Source of the DNA: Ornithinimicrobium ciconiae
GTDB taxonomy: Bacteria; Actinomycetota; Actinomycetes; Actinomycetales; Dermatophilaceae
Direction of reading: 5' to 3'
Length of the DNA stretch: 64,000 bases
NCBI RefSeq assembly: GCF_007197575.1
Contig: NZ_CP041616.1
Coordinates: 2,790,001 to 2,854,000, forward strand
Translations under genes and position numbers: made by a program
Part shown: one piece after another, positions 54,048 to 61,380 of the stretch
Layout of the letters: the number at the start of each line of letters is the position of its first letter
Numbering within the stretch: the stretch's first letter is position 1
The notes under the pieces: generated by a model
The model's input: only the letters and a program-made list of their open reading frames with translations
What the model was told of the DNA's origin: nothing
The model's database searches: none

Positions 54048-54554
54048 TCAGTCCCCCAGCTCCAACAACCCCTCGGGCGGGTCGATGACGACGCGTCCGG
54101 CCTCCTCGTCAACCTCGGGCACGAGCTCCTCGACGAAGGGCACGAGCAGCTCACCTCCATCGGTGCGGCGCACCTCGAGCAGGTCCTGGACCTCGCGCGT
54201 ATGCAGTGCGCTCACCTCCCCCACGACCGTCCCGTCGGTCAGCACGACAATGAGACCGAGCAGGTCGTCCTCACGCCAGGCGTCGTCCTCCTCGGTTGCC
54301 TCGTCCTCGTCCTCGAGCAGGATCCGGGTGTTGCGCAGGGCCTCAGCCCCGGTGCGGTCGGTGACGCCCTCGAAGCCGAGCAGATAGGTCTGCTGGTGCA
54401 GTCGCACGGAGCGCAGGGTCAGCGGGCCGCGGTCTGGCTCGGTGCTGAACTCGGTGCCGGGGGTGAACCGCTGCTCCGGTGCATCGGTGTGGACCTGGAC
54501 GGTCACTTCACCCTTGAGGCCATGGGCCTTGCCGATACGGGCGACGACGAACAC
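54048..54554 (-). CDS. rimM: 16S rRNA processing/ribosome maturation factor RimM
   Basis: 168 residues from GTG 54554 (AGGAG 5 nt upstream). N-terminal RimM domain [19 protein letters not shown] and [19 protein letters not shown]; a central acidic run ([11 protein letters not shown]) longer than usual; C-terminal PRC-barrel [38 protein letters not shown]. Assists assembly of the 30S head with S19. Conserved khpA-rimM-trmD order. Confidence 0.95.
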   Translation of the reverse strand: MFVVARIGKAHGLKGEVTVQVHTDAPEQRFTPGTEFSTEPDRGPLTLRSVRLHQQTYLLGFEGVTDRTGAEALRNTRILLEDEDEATEEDDAWREDDLLGLIVVLTDGTVVGEVSALHTREVQDLLEVRRTDGGELLVPFVEELVPEVDEEAGRVVIDPPEGLLELGD

Positions 54555-54649
54555 GCGGGCTCCTGTTCTGACGGTGGGGACTCAGGGATGGGACGCAGCT
54601 GTGCACCTGGGGTGACCGTGGCGTTCCCGACTGGCTGGTGCCACACGCA

Positions 54650-54692
54650 CGGGAGGGGTATGACGGGCTGTGGCCTCGTCATACCCCTCCCG
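54650..54692 (-). terminator. Hairpin between khpA and rimM
   Basis: Perfect 16-bp stem (54650-54665 with 54677-54692) around an 11-nt loop, 18 nt after the khpA stop on the minus strand. It may end the rpsP-khpA transcript or set a lower level for rimM-trmD. Confidence 0.75.
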
Positions 54693-54710
54693 GGTGTTGC
54701 GTGGTCGGGC

Positions 54711-54953
54711 TCAGCGAGCCCGGTCGGTGTCGACGATGTCGACGCGGACCTTGTCGCCACCGGCGAGCGCACCCATGACGGTGCGCAGCGCGCTGGCGGT
54801 CCGGCCGCGACGGCCGATCACCCGGCCGAGGTCCTCGGGGTGCACGCGCACCTCAAGGACGTCGCCGTGGCGAACGTTCTTGGTGCGCACGGTCACGTCG
54901 CCGTCGTGGTCGACGATCCCTTTGACGAGGTGCTCCAGGGCCTCTTCGAGCAT
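54711..54953 (-). CDS. khpA: KH-domain RNA-binding protein (KhpA/UPF0109)
   Basis: 80 residues: LEEALEHLVKGIVDHD, VHPEDLGRVIGRRGRTASALRTVM. The GxxG loop is GRRG, the usual KH RNA-contact loop. Homologues bind structured RNAs with KhpB and influence cell elongation and division. It starts 5 nt after the rpsP stop; the rpsP-khpA pair is conserved in Gram-positives. Confidence 0.94.
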   Translation of the reverse strand: MLEEALEHLVKGIVDHDGDVTVRTKNVRHGDVLEVRVHPEDLGRVIGRRGRTASALRTVMGALAGGDKVRVDIVDTDRAR

Positions 54954-54958
54954 CGGAC

Positions 54959-55855
54959 TCAGCCCTCGGCCTTGTCGGTGCCGATCTCGGCACCGGCGTC
55001 GGCGGACTGCTTGGCAGCGCCACCGGCCGGCTCGAAGCCAGCAGCCTTGGCGGCCTCAGCGGAGCGGAACCACACCTCGGCGGCGGTGGCGTCATACCAC
55101 TGCGAGCCCTCGACGTGATACTTCATCGAGTCCTTGTTGCCCTTGACGGTGAAGCCCTCGGGGGCCGAGCCGTCCTCGGTCGCGGCGGCGGAGTCGGCGC
55201 CGAAGCCACCGTCAACCAGCGCGGCCGGAGCGGTCGCCTCGGGAGCGGTCTCCTCGGCCTTCGCGTCGTCAGCCTTGGCCTCCTCGGCCGGAGCCTCGGT
55301 CGCAGCAGCCTCGTCGGCCTTCTCGACCTTGGGAGCGTCGTCCTTCTTGGCCTCGTCCTTCTTGGCCTCGTCCTTCTTGGCCTTCGGCTCAGCCTTGGTG
55401 TCGTCGGCCTTGGCCTCGTCCTTCTTGGCCTTCGGCTCAGCCTTGGTGTCGTCGGCCTTGGCCTCGTCCTTCTTGGCCTTGCGCGGCGTGTCGGCCGTGC
55501 TGGCCTCCTTGCCCTCGGCGGCAGCGAGAGCGGCCTCGTAGAGCGCCTTCTTGTCCGGGCGCGGCTCGGCGACCTTGAGGGTGCCCTCGGCGCCCTCCTC
55601 GCCCTTGAACTTCTGCCAGTCGCCGGTGACCTTTAGCAGTGCGGCGACCTGCTCGGTCGGCTGAGCGCCGACGGAGAGCCAGTACTGCGCACGCTCGGAG
55701 TCGACCTCGATGAGCGAGGGCTCCTCGGAGGGGACGTAGCGACCGATTTCCTCGATCGCACGACCATCGCGCTTCTTGCGGCCGTCCATGACGACGACGC
55801 GGTAGAACGGTGCACGGATCTTGCCCATGCGCTTCAGACGAATCTTGACAGCCAC
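54959..55855 (-). CDS. rpsP: 30S ribosomal protein S16 with long repeat tail and extra C-terminal module
   Basis: 298 residues from GTG 55855. Residues 1 to about 85 are ordinary S16 ([61 protein letters not shown]). Then comes a Lys/Glu/Ala/Asp tail with [15 protein letters not shown] repeats (48-bp DNA repeat), and a final folded-looking module: [41 protein letters not shown]. The module resembles a small domain that I recall on actinobacterial ribosomal proteins (annotated as a sunset-type domain). S16 is usually 80-160 residues, so this is exceptionally long. Confidence 0.93.
   Translation of the reverse strand: MAVKIRLKRMGKIRAPFYRVVVMDGRKKRDGRAIEEIGRYVPSEEPSLIEVDSERAQYWLSVGAQPTEQVAALLKVTGDWQKFKGEEGAEGTLKVAEPRPDKKALYEAALAAAEGKEASTADTPRKAKKDEAKADDTKAEPKAKKDEAKADDTKAEPKAKKDEAKKDEAKKDDAPKVEKADEAAATEAPAEEAKADDAKAEETAPEATAPAALVDGGFGADSAAATEDGSAPEGFTVKGNKDSMKYHVEGSQWYDATAAEVWFRSAEAAKAAGFEPAGGAAKQSADAGAEIGTDKAEG
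55383..55478. repeat. 48-bp tandem repeat inside rpsP
   Basis: Two essentially identical 48-bp units (55383-55430, 55431-55478) encode the [16 protein letters not shown] repeats of the S16 tail; shorter 15-bp TCCTTCTTGGCCTCG-type units precede them at about 55341-55382. Confidence 0.85.
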
Positions 55856-56071
55856 GAGTTCGGGTGTCTCCTCATTCTTGGTCAGGGTGAACGCCCGCTT
55901 GCCCACGTGGGGAAACACGCGCGGGGCGGATGCTCGGGAACACGCTGGGGCCGGAGAGAGGGGCCGGACCGCAGACGGGTACCGGATCATTGTGCCAGAT
56001 CACGCGACCCCCGACGAACCGCCGCCACTCCACCGCAGCGTGCACCCCGCGCCCAGCCGCCCCATCTCCAA

Positions 56072-56138
56072 CCTGGGCACGCTTATCCCGGCTGGGACAC
56101 GGCTATAACCGTGACACCGACCAAACAAGCGTGCCCAG
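56072..56138. repeat. 67-bp palindromic element, copy 1
   Basis: Outer inverted repeat CTGGGCACGCTT / AGCGTGCCCAG with an inner dyad around GACACGGCTATAACCGTGAC. First of three copies at an exact 82-bp period filling most of the 456-bp spacer between rpsP and the nuclease-like gene. That spacer (55856-56311) otherwise shows only the rpsP upstream region. Confidence 0.85.
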
Positions 56139-56153
56139 CCTCACCCCAACCAA

Positions 56154-56220
56154 CCTGGGCACGCTTAGCCCGGCTGGGACACGGCTATAACCGTGACACC
56201 GACCCCACAACCGTGCCCAG
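56154..56220. repeat. 67-bp palindromic element, copy 2
   Basis: Same element as copy 1, starting 82 bp later, with the outer arm CGTGCCCAG and inner GACACGGCTATAACCGTGAC conserved. The 15-bp inter-element spacers (CCTCACCCCAACCAA type) are also similar, so whole 82-bp units were duplicated. Confidence 0.85.
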
Positions 56221-56235
56221 CCTCCCGCCAACCCA

Positions 56236-56302
56236 CCTGGGCACGCTTAGCCCGGCTGGGACACGGCTATAACCGTGACACCGACCCCACAACCGTGCCC
56301 AG
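56236..56302. repeat. 67-bp palindromic element, copy 3
   Basis: Nearly identical to copy 2; ends 9 bp before the stop codon of the AbiEi/Vsr-like gene. Confidence 0.85.
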
Positions 56303-56311
56303 GCGACGGGA

Positions 56312-57244
56312 TCAGCTCGCGGGTTGCCGCTGAGCGAGCGCGAACCCGGCGAGCACCTTGGCACGCACGCGCTCCGGGTGCGCCAGATCCGCCCAGGTGA
56401 GCCGCACGACGGTGTAGCCGAGAGAGCGCAGCCAGTCCTCACGCTTCTTCTCCTTTATCAGGTCCTCACGGGCGTCGTACTTGCCGAGGCCGTCGAACTC
56501 CACGACGGTCCGCTGCTCACGGAAGAGGAAGTCCACCCTGCCGACGAACTGGCCGCTGTCGGTGATGCCCGCCTGGAGCTCGGGTTCCGGCAGGCCCATC
56601 AGGTGGAAGATCCAGCGACAGCGCGACTCCCCCGCGGACTCCGAGTTATCCCGGGCGTGTTCGGTCACCCTCCGAGCGCGTTCTAGGCCGTGCCCGTAGC
56701 CCCCGGCCGACAGGGCCGCGGCAAGGTCCTCACGCGTGCACAGGTTCATTCGCAGGCATCCGTCTGCGCTGACCAGACCTGCCTGGACCCCGAAGGCTGC
56801 CGCCACCTGGAGGGCTGCTCGCGCAGGCTTTACGACCCTCACGCCGTGCTGCTCCGTCACCCACCGCGCATCAAGAGGTGCGTGGACCCGCAGCAGACTG
56901 CCGCTGTGCCCTCGCCGCCCGTCGATGCGGACGGCGTGCACCCGGTCGTCGACACCATAGAGTGGGACACCAAGGACCGACAGGGCGCTGTGATGGCTCA
57001 GTGCCAAACCCGTGTCATCCTCCCGACCGTGCATGATTGCTCGCGCGCGTAGTCGGTGCCGCTCCCAGACTGGTGCAGCTGCCCACCGCACCGCATCGAC
57101 CAGGACGTCACGCCGCAGCCGGATCAGGTGACCCGAGCGCACAGCCTGAGCTGTCGCAGCGGCGGAGATCCCGGCCCTTGCCATCCGTCCCGCTGATGCC
57201 ACCCCGTCGTGCACTGCCAGCCATGCGCTGATCTCAGCATCCAT
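56312..57244 (-). CDS. AbiEi-like antitoxin-domain / Vsr-DUF559-type nuclease fusion protein
   Basis: 310 residues. The N-terminus (AWLAVHDGVASAGRMARAGIS, LIRLRRDVLVDA) resembles the winged-helix AbiEi-type antitoxin domain; the middle (LSHHSALSVLGVPLYGV, VRVVKPARAALQVAAAF) matches that family; the C-terminus has a very-short-patch-repair/DUF559-like PD-(D/E)XK core: GRVDFLFREQRTVVEFDG, KYDAREDLIKEKKREDWLRSLGYTVVRLTW. It is probably a DNA-acting protein, common in multiple copies in Actinobacteria, with role unknown. No partner AbiEii toxin is adjacent. Bracketed by four copies of the 67-bp palindrome. Confidence 0.78.
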   Translation of the reverse strand: MDAEISAWLAVHDGVASAGRMARAGISAAATAQAVRSGHLIRLRRDVLVDAVRWAAAPVWERHRLRARAIMHGREDDTGLALSHHSALSVLGVPLYGVDDRVHAVRIDGRRGHSGSLLRVHAPLDARWVTEQHGVRVVKPARAALQVAAAFGVQAGLVSADGCLRMNLCTREDLAAALSAGGYGHGLERARRVTEHARDNSESAGESRCRWIFHLMGLPEPELQAGITDSGQFVGRVDFLFREQRTVVEFDGLGKYDAREDLIKEKKREDWLRSLGYTVVRLTWADLAHPERVRAKVLAGFALAQRQPAS

Positions 57245-57311
57245 AGCCCCACCGTGCCCAAGTTGGCGCGCGGCTGCAGGAAATAGTCCACAGGCCCACT
57301 CCTGCTACACA

Positions 57312-57378
57312 CCTGGGCACGCTTGCGGCGTCTGTGTCACGGCTATATCCGTGACACAGACCTTCTTCGCGTGCCCAG
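57312..57378. repeat. 67-bp palindromic element, copy 4
   Basis: Same length and outer arms as copies 1-3, located 67 bp upstream of the start of the AbiEi/Vsr-like gene. Its inner dyad is the most perfect: GTCTGTGTCACGG and CCGTGACACAGAC pair over 13 bp. Fragments of the outer arm recur at 57249-57261 (CACCGTGCCCAAG) and 57421-57432 (CGCGTGCCCAGG). Confidence 0.85.
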
Positions 57379-57443
57379 GTCGGTGCCGAGCTCAGGGGTA
57401 GTGCGACCCGAGGGCCCGTCCGCGTGCCCAGGTCAGTGCCGGC

Positions 57444-58556
57444 TCAGTGGTGGTGGCGGCCCTGAGACTCGTGGGCATGACCTCGGAGTATGACGCGGTG
57501 CGGGTCAGCCATCGTCCTCAAGTCCTCACGGGGGTCGTCGCGGTAGACCACCAGGTCCGCAGACTCCCCCTCGGCGATGCCGGGCCGGCCCAGCCACTCC
57601 CGCGCAGCCCACGTGGCGGCGCCGATCGCCTCGACGTTGCTCATGCCGGTCATCGTCAGCGCCTCGATCTCGCGCGCGACCAGCCCGTGCGGCAGCTGCC
57701 CTCCGGCGTCGGTGCCGACATAGACCGGCACCCCAGCCTCCCGCGACTTGGCGACCGTCTCGTAGCGCCGCTCATACAGATCCATCATGTGATCGGCATA
57801 GGTCGGAAACTTCCCACGTCCCGCTTCGGCGAACTTCGGGAAGTTGTCGATGTTGACCAGCGTCGGCACGATCGCGATCTGCTGCTCGGCGAAGGCGTCG
57901 ATCGTGTCGTCGAGCAACCCGGTCGCGTGCTCGATGCAGTCGGTGCCAGCCGCCGCGAAGTCACGCAGCGATTGCTCACCGAAGCAGTGCGCCGTGACCC
58001 TGGCACCCTCCTCGTGAGCTGCGGCGATCGCTGCGGTCAGGGCCTCGACCGGCCAGCAGGTGTTCAGGTCCCCTGTTTCCCGGTCGATCCAGTCCCCCAC
58101 GAGCTTGACCCAACCGTCACCACGTCGCGCTTCCTGGCGGACGAACTCGACCAGATCCTCCGGCTCGATCTCGTGAGCGAAGTTGCGGATATAACGTCGG
58201 GTCCTGGCAATGTGCCGGCCCGCGCGGATCAACCGAGGCAGATCCTCCCGGTCCTGGACCCACGAGGTGTCCGCCGGGCTCCCCGCATCCCGCAACAACA
58301 GCGCTCCGGCGTCCCGGTTAGCCAACGCGTGTTCCTCAGCGCGCTCGGGAGGGACTGCACCCGTCGCCTCCAGCCCCACGTGGCAGTGGGCATCCACCAG
58401 TCCCGGCAACGCCCAGCCCTCGACCGTCTCAACGTCTCCGGCGTGCCCCGTGGGTGCCGTCAGACTGATCCGACCATCCACCACCCAGATCTCATCACGC
58501 GTCTCCTCAGGGCCCACCAGCACCTGACCTCGCACGTGCAACACGGGCTGACTCAT
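57444..58556 (-). CDS. Amidohydrolase-superfamily protein (imidazolonepropionase/prolidase-like)
   Basis: 370 residues. Metal ligands of the superfamily: LVDAHCHVGLE (HxH), GWVKLVGDW (Lys), ARVTAHCFGEQ (His), IEHATGLLDD (His) and YVGTDAGGQLPHGL (Asp). The substrate is a cyclic amide, dipeptide or similar, not determinable here. A gene of this type lies between rpsP and ffh in other Actinobacteria, so it belongs to the backbone. It has a natural C-terminal HHH, is cytosolic, and is followed by the palindrome region. Confidence 0.83.
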   Translation of the reverse strand: MSQPVLHVRGQVLVGPEETRDEIWVVDGRISLTAPTGHAGDVETVEGWALPGLVDAHCHVGLEATGAVPPERAEEHALANRDAGALLLRDAGSPADTSWVQDREDLPRLIRAGRHIARTRRYIRNFAHEIEPEDLVEFVRQEARRGDGWVKLVGDWIDRETGDLNTCWPVEALTAAIAAAHEEGARVTAHCFGEQSLRDFAAAGTDCIEHATGLLDDTIDAFAEQQIAIVPTLVNIDNFPKFAEAGRGKFPTYADHMMDLYERRYETVAKSREAGVPVYVGTDAGGQLPHGLVAREIEALTMTGMSNVEAIGAATWAAREWLGRPGIAEGESADLVVYRDDPREDLRTMADPHRVILRGHAHESQGRHHH

Positions 58557-58679
58557 CGACTCCGGCCTCCTCGCAGGTTCCAGTCACCGCAGGCTAGCGG
58601 TCTCAGACGTCTGCTGCTGGGTACGTCGACGCTCGCCAGCACGTGCACCTGAGGCCCTTCCCAGGTCCCGGTCTCGCCG

Positions 58680-58715
58680 TGTTAAGGGACAGTGGGACTT
58701 CCCTGTAGGCGGACA
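58680..58715. repeat. IS21 left terminal inverted repeat
   Basis: Starts TGTTAAGGGACA and contains TCCCTGTAGGCGGACA, which is repeated inverted at the right end. Further GGCGGACAG/TCTCC units follow to 58772. Confidence 0.85.
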
Positions 58716-58778
58716 GTAGATCTCCTGGTGGGCGGACAGGTTATCTCCCTGTCTGCGGTCAGCTGATCTCCCGGGTTG

Positions 58779-59594
58779 TTAGGTCGTCAAGGGGATCACC
58801 CCGCGTCCCGTGGTGGCCTCGCTCAGGCGTAGTGAGGTGCCCTCGGTGATGATGACGTGGGCGTGGTGCAGGAGCCGGTCGACAGCGGCGGTGGCCAGTG
58901 TCTTGGGCATGATCGTGTCGTATCCGGAGGGGTGGATGTTGCTCGTGACCGCCAGTGATCGACGTTCGTAGGTGGCATCGACGAGGCGGTAGAACGCTTC
59001 GGCTGCTGCTTGCCCGGAGGGCAGCATCCCGATGTCATCGACGACGACGAGCTCGGCTCGGGTGATGCGGGCCAGGACCTTGCTGATCGACCCGTCGACC
59101 GCGGCGCGTCCGATGGTGTTCGTCAACGATTCCAGGGTGAACCAGGACACGCGCATGCCTTCGTCGATGACCTTGTGGGCCAGGGCCTCGACGAAGTGGG
59201 TCTTGCCGGTACCCGAGGGGCCACTAATCGCAAGGTTCTCGCCTCGCCCGACCCATTCCAGGGTGGCCAGCCCCGACTGGGTCGGCACCGGGATGGAAGA
59301 GTCGGCCTCGCGCCAGGAGTCCAGCGTCTTCCCGGCCGGCAGCCCTGCGGCTTTGCGGCGCATCGCCTTGGTGGCCTCGTCGCGGCCGCGGACCTCCTCA
59401 TCGAGCAGGACCTTCAGGACCTCGCCGGGGTCCCACCGTTGGGCCTTGGCGGTGGCCAGCACCCCGGGTGCTGCCTCGCGCAGGTAGGGCAGCCGCATCC
59501 GACGCAAGAGCTGCTCAAGATCGGCCGGCAGCGGCGGGGAGGCCCCCGGCCCACTCGTCCTGGTGGTCGCCTTGGGCGTGTTCGCAGGGCTCAT
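58779..59594 (-). CDS. istB: IS21-family transposition helper ATPase
   Basis: 271 residues, DnaA/DnaC-like AAA+: N-terminal helices (LEQLLRRMRLPYLREAAPGV), Walker A ISGPSGTGKTHFVEAL, Walker B ELVVVDDIGMLP, and sensor region LAVTSNIHPSGY. IstB assembles on target DNA and recruits the IstA transposase. Start ATG overlaps the istA stop (ATGA). Length is typical of family members (about 250-270). Confidence 0.95.
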   Translation of the reverse strand: MSPANTPKATTRTSGPGASPPLPADLEQLLRRMRLPYLREAAPGVLATAKAQRWDPGEVLKVLLDEEVRGRDEATKAMRRKAAGLPAGKTLDSWREADSSIPVPTQSGLATLEWVGRGENLAISGPSGTGKTHFVEALAHKVIDEGMRVSWFTLESLTNTIGRAAVDGSISKVLARITRAELVVVDDIGMLPSGQAAAEAFYRLVDATYERRSLAVTSNIHPSGYDTIMPKTLATAAVDRLLHHAHVIITEGTSLRLSEATTGRGVIPLTT

Positions 59595-61156
59595 CGGGTG
59601 CTCCCGGTGGCGAACCCGGCCCAGCCGGTGGTGCCCGGTTGGGTCGTGGCGTCCTCGTCGGCGACGACGAGGCCGGCGGTGCTGGTCCCAGCGGCGAGGT
59701 GGTCGGCGATACTGGCCAGGTCAGTCTGCCCGAACCGGCCGGCGGCCGCGGCCACCCCGAGGGCGGCGTCGACCCGTTCGGTACCGATCAGCGCAGCGAG
59801 CTGGAGCGCGTCGGCCATCTTCGCCCGGATCCGCACCGTCCCGGCCGCGGAGGCCTCCACCAGCCAGGTGCTGGCTCCGTCCCCGAGGTCCAGGAACGCC
59901 GCCTCGGCATCGGTACGCGCCTTCGGCTTGGGCACCCGCGGTGCCCCGTCGGGTTCCTGGGGGTGGTCGGGGTAGTGAGCTGGTTCGATCCGCGGGTTGC
60001 CCGGGGTGGACGTGGCGTGCCGGGCGACCTCGACCAGCCCGGCCCGCCCATGCGCCCACGACGGTTCGACCGGTAACGCGTCCAGGTCGGCGACGATGAC
60101 GAGCTCAGTGCCGGCGACCCGGGCCCATACCTGGGTTCCGAGCAGCCCGGGTGGGGTGGAGTAGCGCACCGAGTTGTACCGGATGGTTTGGTCGGTGCTG
60201 ACCGTGCGTGCCAGGCCGAGGGCCATCGTGTGCGGGCCCGAGGGCAGGGTGTGCAGCCTGGCCCGCTCCAGGGCCAGCGCGTCGGCCGGGATGCGGGCGG
60301 ACTCGCGGTGCGTGCGCCCGTTGACCTTGGCCATGAACGCCGCGCAGGGTGCTTCCAGCGCGGCGAAGGAGGCGTACGCTTCGAGCAGGTTGGCCTGCGT
60401 GGGGACCAGGTCGGCCTTGGCGATCTTGACGGTGGCCTCGGTACCGCCCTTGGACTCGGGGTCGAACGGGACACAGGTGTGCACGGTCGTGCCGTAGCGC
60501 CGGGCGACCTTGACCAGCTCAGGGTGGCGCACCGGGACACCGGCGACGTGATCGATCGTGACGGTCTTGGCGTTGTCGGTCAGCACGTACGCCGGGACCC
60601 CGCCGATCGTGCGCAACGTGGCATCCAGGCACGCCACCAACGTCGGCAACGTCTGGTCCCACGTCGGGATGACGACCCGGAACCGCGACCAGGCAACCCA
60701 GGCACAGAACAACAACGTAGGACGCAGCACCCCGTCCGGGCCGGGCACCTGCGGGCCGGCGCCCCAGTCGAACTGCAACCACAACCCGGGCTCGCTGATC
60801 CAGGGCCGGTAGGTGCGCCGGTTCCCCGCCCGCCAAGCCGCTTTGGCGTCGGCGACCGCGCGGCGGGTGGTCCGCTCGGTCCCGCTGAATCCCAGGCCCA
60901 CGAGGCGGGCGTGGATCACGTCCGCGCGGGCCTTACCTTCCGAGCGGTCGACCCACTCCTCGACCTTGGGAAGGTGCTCATCGATGATCCTTGGCCGCCT
61001 ACCAGGACCGGTCACCGGTGCCCCGCTGTCGCGGGCCGCGACGTACCGCCGCACCGTCTTGGGGTCCACCCCAGCCAGCTCACCGGCCGAGTGCGCACAC
61101 TCTGTCGTATCAAACGCTTCCAAAATTTGCATGATCTCCCTGTCAGACTTCTTCAT
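59591..61156 (-). CDS. istA: IS21-family transposase
   Basis: 521 residues from ATG 61156 (GGAGG 5 nt upstream). N-terminal helix-turn-helix (REIMQILEAFDTTECAHSAGELAGVDPKTVRRYVAA), rve/DDE integrase core with Asp in WLQFDWGAG, Asp in YVLTDNAKTV and Glu in DPESKGGTEATVKIAKADL, then the C-terminal beta-barrel region. No frameshift or internal stop, so the element could be active. Confidence 0.95.
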   Translation of the reverse strand: MKKSDREIMQILEAFDTTECAHSAGELAGVDPKTVRRYVAARDSGAPVTGPGRRPRIIDEHLPKVEEWVDRSEGKARADVIHARLVGLGFSGTERTTRRAVADAKAAWRAGNRRTYRPWISEPGLWLQFDWGAGPQVPGPDGVLRPTLLFCAWVAWSRFRVVIPTWDQTLPTLVACLDATLRTIGGVPAYVLTDNAKTVTIDHVAGVPVRHPELVKVARRYGTTVHTCVPFDPESKGGTEATVKIAKADLVPTQANLLEAYASFAALEAPCAAFMAKVNGRTHRESARIPADALALERARLHTLPSGPHTMALGLARTVSTDQTIRYNSVRYSTPPGLLGTQVWARVAGTELVIVADLDALPVEPSWAHGRAGLVEVARHATSTPGNPRIEPAHYPDHPQEPDGAPRVPKPKARTDAEAAFLDLGDGASTWLVEASAAGTVRIRAKMADALQLAALIGTERVDAALGVAAAAGRFGQTDLASIADHLAAGTSTAGLVVADEDATTQPGTTGWAGFATGSTR

Positions 61157-61293
61157 ACGTCCCTCCGTGGGGTGCTCGTTGGTGGTCGAAGACCACGAGC
61201 ACATCCCCGGAGGGACGCTTTCGTCGGGACCGACACGGCCCGGTCCCACAGCCACGGGCAGGGAGATCAGCTGTCCGTCAACAGGGAAGTCCG

Positions 61294-61329
61294 TGTCCGC
61301 CTACAGGGAGGTTGGCATGTCCGCTAGCA
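61294..61329. repeat. IS21 right terminal inverted repeat
   Basis: Ends ...CCGCTAGCA; the reverse complement begins TGCTAGCGGACA. CGCCG follows immediately at 61330-61334, the right copy of the target duplication. Confidence 0.85.
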
Positions 61330-61380
61330 CGCCGTACACTCTGGTTCCTCGCAGGATGCGAACGAGACCGGAGGAGATCC

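Larger units (their letters stand above)
58680..61329. mobile_element. Complete IS21-family insertion sequence (istA, istB)
   Basis: 2,650 bp beginning TG and ending CA. The 36-bp terminal inverted repeats (58680-58715 and 61294-61329) match at 27 of 36 positions, including a perfect TCCCTGTAGGCGGACA. A 5-bp direct repeat CGCCG flanks it (58675-58679 and 61330-61334), the expected target duplication. Subterminal repeats (58747-58772 and 61261-61286, 22 of 26 matching in inverted orientation) are typical IS21 transposase sites. Both ORFs are intact, and codon use before G (TAC, not TAT) differs from the host genes, indicating recent acquisition. Confidence 0.92.

Noticed and set aside
55115..55636. 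Plus-strand Leu/Gly repeat frame antisense to rpsP
   Set aside because: It is simply the complement of the Lys/Glu/Ala repeat tail of S16.
56072..56302. CRISPR array
   Set aside because: Three repeats at 82-bp period look array-like, but the spacers are nearly identical to each other, the repeat is 67 bp and internally palindromic, and no cas genes are present.
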